18,596 nt of DNA from DALYLB01 sp046154695 (GTDB taxonomy: Bacteria > Acidobacteriota > Blastocatellia > RBC074): assembly GCA_046154695.1 (NCBI GenBank), contig JBJXFI010000230.1, positions 1 to 18,596 on the forward strand, written 5' to 3'. The notes below the pieces were generated by a model. It saw only the letters and a program-made list of their open reading frames with translations. It was not told where the DNA came from and did not search any database. Of this stretch, positions 6,982 to 13,999 are shown piece after piece (positions within the stretch are counted from its first letter, which is position 1; every line of letters starts with the position of its first letter). Position numbers and translations under genes: made by a program.

Positions 6982-9900
6982 ATGAAAGAGAAAAGCCAAA
7001 GCCGGATAAAGTTGATCCATAACGAATTCGTGCAGCGTATGAATCCGTCGATGGGCGGAGCGCTTCGGTTCTGTTTGGTCTGGGCATTGGCGTTCACGTT
7101 GGCGTTGCAGGCGGTACTGCCTCAGGTTGTCGTTGCGCGGGAGGCGCGCGGCCGAGCGAAGGTGAAGCCCGCGAAAACGGCTCCCAAGGCCGCGCCCGCG
7201 ATGCAGGCGGGTGGCTCGATCATCCTTTATGGCCCGCGGCGCTTTGATTATCAGCCCGGGCCGGCGCGCAATGTCTATGAGCCGTTCAATCTCGCGATCT
7301 CCGCGCCGGTCGCGGGCGTCGTGCGCGTGCAGAACGGCGACGGCAACGGCGCGAGCCGCGCGAGCGGCGCGATCATTCAGCTCAACGGCGCGACGCTCGC
7401 GACGGCGCGGACGGTCAATCTGAACACGGGCGCGCTCGATATCGCGGCTAATCTACTGGCGGCCAATTCGCTCTCGGTTCGCGTGGTGGGAGCGCCCGGG
7501 GCCTATCTGACGCTGACCTTCCTGGCCAAGCCGATCATCGCGTCCCTCTCGCCGGCGAGCGCGACAGCCGGCTCGTCGATCAGTATTCTAGGCGCTTACT
7601 TCGACGACAGCGCGACCTCGCAGAACATCGTCAATTTCGCGAAAACGGGCGGCGGGCAGACCGCGGCGCAGGTGACGGCCGCCACCAATACGCAGCTTTC
7701 GGTCACGGTGCCCGCCGACGCGGCGACCGGTCCCGTGACGGTGCAGACGGCGGCCGGCACGGCGACGAGCCCGGTCAATTTCACGCTGCTCGCGACGCCG
7801 CCCGCGATCGCGGGCTTCAGTCCTGCGCGGGCGCCCATCGGCGCGAGCGTCGCGCTGACCGGGACCGCGCTCAAGATCGGCGCGGTGACTCCCACTGTTA
7901 CTTTTGCCGGCGCGAACAACACGCGGCTGCCGGCGTTCGTGACGTCATCGACGGCGACGGAAGTCGTCGTCACGGTGCCGAACGCGGCCGTGACAGGCGT
8001 GATCGAATTGACCAACGCGGCGGGCATGGCCTCGACAACTACACAGTTTTTCGTCGAAACGACCCAGAGTTTCGAGATCACGGCTGCACCGGCGACCGCC
8101 ACGGCGATCCAGGGCAGCGCAGCAACCTTCGTGATTACGCTGACCAGCCCACAGCCCAGCTTCACGCAGCTGGCCAGTTTGAGCCTTCAGGGAGCGCCGG
8201 CCGGATCGACGATTACATTCACTCCTGAACAGATCACCGCCGGCGCGTCATCGACCCTGATTCTCCGCACAGGCGCCAGCCTGGCGCCCGCCAGCTATCC
8301 GTTTACGATTCGGGCGACGGCGATCGTCGATGGCGCGCAAGTCACCCACACCACGCAGGCGACGATCAACGTGCAGCTCGCGGGACAGACCTCGCTTACG
8401 GGGCGCGTGCTCTCGACACTGAACGAGCCCATCATGGGGGCAACCGCATCGCTCGACGGCAAAACCGCCACAACGGACGCGTCTGGGTCGTTTCTTCTGA
8501 CCGGCGTCAATGCGGGACAGGATCGTCCGCTGGTCGTGGATGGCCGCACCGCCAGCGCTCCCAACCGGACCTATCCTGTGATCACCGAGCCGGCGAATGT
8601 CGTTGCGGGGCAGGTCAATGTCATTCCCAATATCTATTATTTGCCGCCGATCGATGTTCAGAACGAAGTAACGATCGTTCCGGGGCAGGATACGATGGCC
8701 ACCACGCCGCGGCTTCCCGGGTATCAAATGATGATCCCCGCCGGAGCGAACCTGCGAAACCTCGACGGCACGCCCGTCGCGCGCATGTCGATTACTTCCT
8801 TGCCGATCGACCGCATCCCCGCGCCGCTGCCGGCGAATGTGACGACGGCCATGGTGCTGACTGCGCAACCCGGCGGCGCAATGAGCGACATGCCGATGCC
8901 GGTTACGTATCAGAACATGATGCACGCCAATCCGGGCACGCGCTGCGAGCTGTATTCCTTCGATCATAACAATGTGCGCTGGGTGGTGTATGGGTATGGC
9001 AGGGTCAGCGCTGACGGGCGAACGATCGTGCCGGAGGTCGACCCTTCGACCGGAAAACCGTATGGACTGCGCGACTTCGCCTGGCATTTTGTCACGCCTC
9101 CGCTTCCGCCTCCGCCCGATCCGCCTCCGTGTGATTCGTGTCCCTGCCCGGCCTCTGCGGCGCCCGTGGATCTGGCGACGGGAAATAAGCTCGAAACGAT
9201 CACGGATCTCTCTTTCGGCGGCGCTCGCGGCGGGTTGGAGCTCAAACGGTTTTACACGACCACCCTCGCCCTCAGCAATACCGTCTACAGGTTTGGCCGC
9301 ACCATGAAGGATAACTATGACATCCGGCTGGTCGGCGCCTTTCAAAATGGCGGGACAGGTCGATTATTGACGCCGCAGGAGGTGAACGGCCGGCTCTTCA
9401 GCTTCACGCAGGGAATTGGCGCGGGCGGCGAGCTCGGGTTCACATCCTCAGAGACCGTGGGGAGGCTGGGAGACGTCCTGATCAAGAAGACGGACGGCTC
9501 CTACGAATATCGCGCGAAGGGCGGCGACAGGATGCGGTTCGACTCCACGGGGCGACTAACCGCGATGCTCGATCGGAACGGCAATACGACGACGCTCTCC
9601 TACGGCAACGGGAATCAGCTCACGCTCATTACCGATCCCGTCGGCAGAACCATCCGATTCGATTACAGCGGAAATAAGATCATTCGCGCAACCGATCCTC
9701 TGAACCGCGTCTGGAGTTATGCCTACGACAATCTGGACCGATTGATCACCGCTACCGATCCGCTGGGTTACGCGACAACCTATGAGTACGATAACTTTGG
9801 ACGCCTGATCTCCATCACCGGCAAGCGGGGCATCAAGGTGAAGCAGATTTCGTACGACGCCGACAGCCGGGTGACGCAGCAGGTCTTTGCGGATGGCGGG

Positions 9901-12615
9901 ATCGAACGCTATGAATTCGTCACCTCGGGTACCGTGATTACCTCCGCCACCATGACCGACCCGCTCGGCAGAAAGAAATCCCTGCGCCTGAACGCCGCCA
10001 ATTACGTGATCGGACAGGTTGATGAATTAGGGCAAAGCTCGGAGATCGAGCGCGACCTGATGACCAACCTGCCATTGAAAACGACCGGGCCATGCGGCTG
10101 TCCGGAAACTACCCGCGGGTTCGATCCGCGCGGTAATCTGACCGCCACGACCAATCGGCTCGGCCATACGACTATCTATGAATATGAGCCGGTCTTCAAT
10201 CAAGTGTCCCGGATGACGGACCGCCTCGGCAGAGTCACGAATTACGCGTACAACGCGCGCGGCAATCTAATAGCCGTCACCAATGCGCTCAACCAGACGA
10301 TGAGCTACGCCTACGACCCATTCGGCCAATTGGTGAGCATGACTGATGCGCTCGGCCATACCACGCAATACGAGTATGATCCGAATGGTAACCTCATCGC
10401 CATTGCTGATGCGCTCAATAATCGCTGGACGAGGGAATACGATACCATCAGCAGGCTTACGGCGACGATTGATCCGCTCGGGCGTCGCTCGGAGTTCAGC
10501 CAGGATTCTCTGGATCGCATTGTGACAACCAAAGATTCCAATAATGCTGTCACGCGCTTTACTTACGATGGAAATGGAAACCGGACTCGTGCAACCAATG
10601 CGCTCAATCAGCAATGGGAACATAATTATGACAGCAAAAACCGGCTGGTCGCTCGAATTGACCCACTTAACCGAACCACGCGATTTGAATATGACGCCAA
10701 TGATCAATTGATTCGCACTACGTTGCCTTCGAAGCGCAAGATCAGCTACGCATACGATGCACGTGGCCAGCGAAATATGATCATTGATGGCACTGGCAGC
10801 CAAATCCATTTCACCTATGACAATCGCGGCAACCTGAAGACTCTAACCGATCAACGCAACTTCGTGATGACCTTCCTCTACGATGAGTTGTTTCGGCTGA
10901 TCGAGCAGATCGACCCGCTCGGGCGCAATAGCAGTTTTGGTTATGATCCTGAGGGAAATGTTATCGCAATGATTGATCGGCTCGGCCGTAATACGAGCAT
11001 CGCCTATGATGCGCTCAATCGCCGCGAGCGAGCGATCTATGCCGACGCCGTGGTGGATTATACATACGATGCCGCCGGACGGATGACGCGCGTTAATGAT
11101 ACACAAGGCGGTGTTATCGATTTGAGCTATGATAATTGTAATCGCTTATTATCGGAGCAGACACCGCAAGGTGTAGTCAGTTATACCTACGATCAGGCCA
11201 GCCTCCGCGCATCAATGACAGTTGCGAATGCCCCAGTTGTAACTTACAGCTATGATCCGGCAGGGCGGTTGCGAGGCATCACGCAGGGCAATGAATCGTT
11301 TACCTACATTTATGACACGCTTTCGCGCCTGCAGAATATCCAACGCCCAAATGGGATTGTGACAACTTTTCAATATGATGTCGTTGATCGTTTGGTCAGG
11401 ATGACGCACGCTAGTTCCCTGGCTACGATTGAAGATTTTCAGTACATGTATAACGCGAACGAGGAGATTGAGTCGATAATATCGTTGTCTTCAGAAGCAT
11501 TGTTGACAGCCCCGAAAACCGCTGCTGTGGCTGACGCCGTCAATCGCATATCTCAATTCGGTCAAGCCGATTATAGCTTCGATAATTTAGGGCAAACTGT
11601 TACAAGAACCGACTCACAGGGTGTAGCGAATTATAATTGGGACGCGCGAGGCCGACTGGCGAGTGCGACCATATCAGGAGGTCAGACAGTCAGTTACTCA
11701 TATGATGCAGTTGGACGTCGAAAGAGTCGTACAGTGGGCGGTATTACGACAACCTTTCTATATGACGGCATGGATGTTGTGCGTGATACGATTGGCGATA
11801 CCTTTGTTGTCGATTATCTAAATGGGCCAGGAGTCGATCAGAAGCTGCGACAAATAGGTGCAAGCGGCAATGTCTATTTCTTACTGGATCATGTAGGCAG
11901 CACGATCGCATTGGCGAGTGCGTCAGGAGGCGTAATTGAGAGGGCGCAATATGAAGCATTCGGGCTGAGTAATAGCAGTACTCTAACTTCTTATGGATTC
12001 ACAGGTAGAGAGCGAGAACCATTAACAGGGCTTATTTATTATCGTTCTCGCTGGTATGACGCACAACAAGGCAGGTTCGCTACCGAAGACCCGATTGGCA
12101 TAGAAGGCGGAATTAATCTTTATTCTTATGTTGGGAATAACCCGGTTAGTTTTATTGATCCGCTGGGACGTGCTCGAATTGGGAGCAGGCCTTTAGACTC
12201 TTCTAAGATTCCCTCTTGGGCGAATGGGCGCGGGCCGGTACGTCACGACCAAATTTTCTACGATGATGGAACCAACAGCGGCTTTTTTGATAATGACGAG
12301 ATAAGACCCGATAGAGGACATTCCAACGACGATTATGATTTTACCCGAAATCCAAATCACTACGACGATGATTTAATGAGGGAAGCAGAGCGAAATGTTC
12401 AGCAAAACTGGGATGTGGACTGGCGAATGCCATGGTGGAATCCCCTCGATTGGAATAATTGTCAAGATTATGTTGAAACAGTAAGACAAGAATATGAGAG
12501 GTTAAGGGAGGAGAGGGAAAGACAAGAAAGAGAACGGAGAGAGAGAGAAAGGAGGGAAAGAGAACGGCGAGAGAGAGAAAGGAGGGAAAGAGAACGGCGA
12601 GAGAGATGCCCTTAG
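6982..12615 (+). CDS. Giant Sec-exported Rhs/YD-repeat protein with TIG stalk and variable C-terminal tip
   Basis: 1877 residues from ATG 6982. A hydrophobic export segment (about 27-52, LRFCLVWALAFTLALQAVL) precedes two IPT/TIG domains (184-271, 274-359), an Ig-like domain (361-465), a carboxypeptidase-regulatory-like domain (470-527, TSLTGRVL then TTDASGSFLLTGV) and a further beta domain to about 700. After a proline linker with CDSCPCP (706-723) comes a DUF6531-like entry (PVDLATGNKLE), then many YD repeats (about 845-1615), and the Rhs core (1632-1729: DHVGST, GFTGREREPLTGLIYYRSRWYD, RFATEDPIG, NPVSFIDPLG). In the family the repeats form a shell that encloses a tip released near the DPxG motif. 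The tip (1730-1877) has RHDQIFYDDG and NNCQDY motifs and ends in Arg/Glu repeats. There is no PAAR domain, so export is by Sec and not as a T6SS spike. Base composition falls sharply in the second half. No immunity gene follows. Confidence 0.92.
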   Translation: MKEKSQSRIKLIHNEFVQRMNPSMGGALRFCLVWALAFTLALQAVLPQVVVAREARGRAKVKPAKTAPKAAPAMQAGGSIILYGPRRFDYQPGPARNVYEPFNLAISAPVAGVVRVQNGDGNGASRASGAIIQLNGATLATARTVNLNTGALDIAANLLAANSLSVRVVGAPGAYLTLTFLAKPIIASLSPASATAGSSISILGAYFDDSATSQNIVNFAKTGGGQTAAQVTAATNTQLSVTVPADAATGPVTVQTAAGTATSPVNFTLLATPPAIAGFSPARAPIGASVALTGTALKIGAVTPTVTFAGANNTRLPAFVTSSTATEVVVTVPNAAVTGVIELTNAAGMASTTTQFFVETTQSFEITAAPATATAIQGSAATFVITLTSPQPSFTQLASLSLQGAPAGSTITFTPEQITAGASSTLILRTGASLAPASYPFTIRATAIVDGAQVTHTTQATINVQLAGQTSLTGRVLSTLNEPIMGATASLDGKTATTDASGSFLLTGVNAGQDRPLVVDGRTASAPNRTYPVITEPANVVAGQVNVIPNIYYLPPIDVQNEVTIVPGQDTMATTPRLPGYQMMIPAGANLRNLDGTPVARMSITSLPIDRIPAPLPANVTTAMVLTAQPGGAMSDMPMPVTYQNMMHANPGTRCELYSFDHNNVRWVVYGYGRVSADGRTIVPEVDPSTGKPYGLRDFAWHFVTPPLPPPPDPPPCDSCPCPASAAPVDLATGNKLETITDLSFGGARGGLELKRFYTTTLALSNTVYRFGRTMKDNYDIRLVGAFQNGGTGRLLTPQEVNGRLFSFTQGIGAGGELGFTSSETVGRLGDVLIKKTDGSYEYRAKGGDRMRFDSTGRLTAMLDRNGNTTTLSYGNGNQLTLITDPVGRTIRFDYSGNKIIRATDPLNRVWSYAYDNLDRLITATDPLGYATTYEYDNFGRLISITGKRGIKVKQISYDADSRVTQQVFADGGIERYEFVTSGTVITSATMTDPLGRKKSLRLNAANYVIGQVDELGQSSEIERDLMTNLPLKTTGPCGCPETTRGFDPRGNLTATTNRLGHTTIYEYEPVFNQVSRMTDRLGRVTNYAYNARGNLIAVTNALNQTMSYAYDPFGQLVSMTDALGHTTQYEYDPNGNLIAIADALNNRWTREYDTISRLTATIDPLGRRSEFSQDSLDRIVTTKDSNNAVTRFTYDGNGNRTRATNALNQQWEHNYDSKNRLVARIDPLNRTTRFEYDANDQLIRTTLPSKRKISYAYDARGQRNMIIDGTGSQIHFTYDNRGNLKTLTDQRNFVMTFLYDELFRLIEQIDPLGRNSSFGYDPEGNVIAMIDRLGRNTSIAYDALNRRERAIYADAVVDYTYDAAGRMTRVNDTQGGVIDLSYDNCNRLLSEQTPQGVVSYTYDQASLRASMTVANAPVVTYSYDPAGRLRGITQGNESFTYIYDTLSRLQNIQRPNGIVTTFQYDVVDRLVRMTHASSLATIEDFQYMYNANEEIESIISLSSEALLTAPKTAAVADAVNRISQFGQADYSFDNLGQTVTRTDSQGVANYNWDARGRLASATISGGQTVSYSYDAVGRRKSRTVGGITTTFLYDGMDVVRDTIGDTFVVDYLNGPGVDQKLRQIGASGNVYFLLDHVGSTIALASASGGVIERAQYEAFGLSNSSTLTSYGFTGREREPLTGLIYYRSRWYDAQQGRFATEDPIGIEGGINLYSYVGNNPVSFIDPLGRARIGSRPLDSSKIPSWANGRGPVRHDQIFYDDGTNSGFFDNDEIRPDRGHSNDDYDFTRNPNHYDDDLMREAERNVQQNWDVDWRMPWWNPLDWNNCQDYVETVRQEYERLREERERQERERRERERRERERRERERRERERRERCP
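12511..12606 (+). repeat. 30-bp tandem repeat coding an Arg/Glu helix at the end of rhs
   Basis: Two exact 30-base units (12541-12570 and 12571-12600) are preceded by a degenerate unit (12511-12540) and followed by a 6-base partial copy. They encode RERERRERER-type sequence, 10 residues per unit. The unit is divisible by three, so copy-number change would keep the frame. The stop comes 7 codons into the next partial region, after RCP. Confidence 0.92.
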
Positions 12616-12871
12616 TTTTGGAATTGCATAAGGGACCGTCGTAGTCGATTAATGGAGTGCTTTGTAAGTTATCCACTCGTCACACAGAACGTGGAGAGAA
12701 TGGAAAACACGAAGCTTGGCAATGGCGAGTCCGTCAATTCAGTTAATTTCCATTTGTTCCATTGTTCTCATCTCTTTCTGGTAGAGATTTATAAGGAAGA
12801 CCACTCGGTTGATTGATTTTCGGCGTGTTGAATTGGCTAGATGAGTAAATGGCGTAACAGGCCAGATCGAT
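12616..12871 (+). other. AT-rich intergenic gap without a gene
   Basis: This 256-base stretch separates rhs from RT3. I see no ORF of useful length, no strong hairpin with a T-run, and only weak promoter-like hexamers (a TTGATT near 12808). It shares the low GC of the rhs 3' end. An RT3 promoter probably lies here, since this is the only sizeable gap in the window, but I cannot place it. Confidence 0.6.
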
Positions 12872-13936
12872 ATGCGTAGAAACGGGCAGGATAGAACAGG
12901 CCAACGTTGTGGCTACGTCGCAAATGCATTTTGGGCGATGGCGATCATTCTCTGTTTGAGCGAGATGACTGTCTACGGGCAGGGCGGCGCGACGAGATAC
13001 GTCTATGACGACAATGGCCGCCTGCGCGCTGTGATCGCACCCAACGGCGAAGCCAACGTCTACGAATACGACCCGGCGGGGAATATCACAGCGATCCGCC
13101 TCAACGCGGCGACGACGCTCGAAGTTCTGAGCTTCTCTCCGCGCGAGGGCGTGCCGGGAGCACAGGTTACGATCATTGGCACGGGCTTTGGGGCGGGGGT
13201 GAACGCAGTCGCTTTCAATGGCGTGTCGGCGCAGATCGTGTCGTCGGCCGCGCCCGTTATAACGGTGACCGTGCCTGCGGGGGCGAGTACGGGGCCGATC
13301 AGCGTGACGACGCCGGGGGGGACAGCGATGACTGCGGCGCCATTTACGGTTCGGGGCATTCAGGTCACGCCGGCGGCCGAGACGATCTTGACGGCGCAGG
13401 CGCTGGAGTTTAGCGCGGCTGTGGTTGGGACGGGCGATCCGAGCGTCATCTGGAGCGTGGATGGAATCGAGGGCGGGAGCGCGCAAAGCGGGACGATCTC
13501 GACGGTGCGGATTCGGCCGCCCGCGGGCGTGATTCCGGTTTCTCCATCTAGCGGGGGCGTGACCGTTCGCCGCCTTCCCGCGGAAGGGCTGTTGCCGGCG
13601 GCGCCCGTAAGCGCCGGCGTGACGCTGACCGCGGGGCCGAGCGTGGCGGCGGTTACGCCAGGGAGTCTCGCGAGAGGGGCATCCACATCGATCACCGTTC
13701 AGGGAGTCAACCTCGGCGGCGTGACGGCAATACAGTTCATCGATGCCGCAGGCGCTGTCGATCCGAACATTTCGTTTTCGGGGTTGACGGTAAATGGAGA
13801 CGGAACTTCTCTCACGGCTTCGGTGACGATTGCCGGAACCGCCTCGTTGGGAACGCGCATCGTTGTCGTCTCGTCGCTGGCGGGACGTTCGCATGCGGCG
13901 AATGTCGGAGGGAATGCGATTCAGGTCGTTCCGTAA
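12872..13936 (+). CDS. RT3: short secreted YD-repeat/IPT-TIG protein with internal deletion
   Basis: 354 residues. The start at ATG 12872 has only a weak AGG about 10 bases upstream. A hydrophobic signal (AFWAMAIILCLSEMTVYG) precedes the YD-repeat pair (RYVYDDNGRLRAV, VYEYDPAGNITAI) and an IPT/TIG domain (SPREGVPGAQV, VTVPAGASTGP). The Ig-like domain begins normally (WSVDGIEGG) but breaks off at about base 13500. The GxYTAP half, about 50 residues in RT1, is missing, and the sequence passes directly to a short repeat-like stretch (GVTVRRLPAEG) and then the C-terminal TIG-like domain ending IQVVP. The frame is intact. It is otherwise a clear paralog of RT1 and RT2, and it is followed by G3 just as they are by G1 and G2. 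Surface role inferred. Confidence 0.88.
   Translation: MRRNGQDRTGQRCGYVANAFWAMAIILCLSEMTVYGQGGATRYVYDDNGRLRAVIAPNGEANVYEYDPAGNITAIRLNAATTLEVLSFSPREGVPGAQVTIIGTGFGAGVNAVAFNGVSAQIVSSAAPVITVTVPAGASTGPISVTTPGGTAMTAAPFTVRGIQVTPAAETILTAQALEFSAAVVGTGDPSVIWSVDGIEGGSAQSGTISTVRIRPPAGVIPVSPSSGGVTVRRLPAEGLLPAAPVSAGVTLTAGPSVAAVTPGSLARGASTSITVQGVNLGGVTAIQFIDAAGAVDPNISFSGLTVNGDGTSLTASVTIAGTASLGTRIVVVSSLAGRSHAANVGGNAIQVVP
12996..13038 (+). repeat. YD-segment dispersed repeat, copy in RT3
   Basis: This is the 43-base perfect match to 1330-1372 in RT1, lying about 11.7 kb away in the same orientation. Identity drops on either side and in the following TIG-coding part. Confidence 0.85.
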
Positions 13937-13999
13937 CGCGTTGTCAGGAATTTCACCGGGAGCGGGCTTCAACTCTTTTTGAGGAAAATGGGGATCAGG

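Larger units (their letters stand above)
10400..12871 (+). other. Low-GC block: 3' half of rhs plus downstream gap
   Basis: Sampled 60-base lines give about 40% GC (for example 11101-11160 and 12301-12360, 24 of 60 each) against about 62% in the 5' half of the gene (for example 10201-10260, 37 of 60). The change takes place gradually between about 10260 and 10560, inside the YD repeats. High GC returns in RT3. Boundaries are by eye. Confidence 0.7.

Noticed and set aside
8248..9345. A 365-codon open frame on the minus strand inside rhs
   Set aside because: It lies wholly within clearly coding Rhs sequence and its product is Arg/His/Gly-rich with no domain or start signal.
12541..12644. Slippage in the Arg/Glu repeat hiding a longer tip in another frame
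   Set aside because: Both alternative frames meet stops at 12629 and 12642, so only a few extra codons could be gained.
12699..12754. 8-base inverted repeat (AATGGAAA / TTTCCATT) after rhs as a terminator
   Set aside because: The loop is about 40 bases, the stem is AT-rich and there is no T-run; it is likely chance.
12800..12850. Promoter-like hexamers before RT3
   Set aside because: TTGATT and an AT-rich box can be pointed to, but the match is weak and the whole gap is AT-rich, so I did not list a promoter.
12743..13972. A 409-codon open frame on the minus strand across RT3
   Set aside because: It mirrors RT3, which has a signal peptide and paralogs. The minus-strand product is Arg/His-rich without any recognisable domain, as expected for an antisense shadow in GC-rich DNA.
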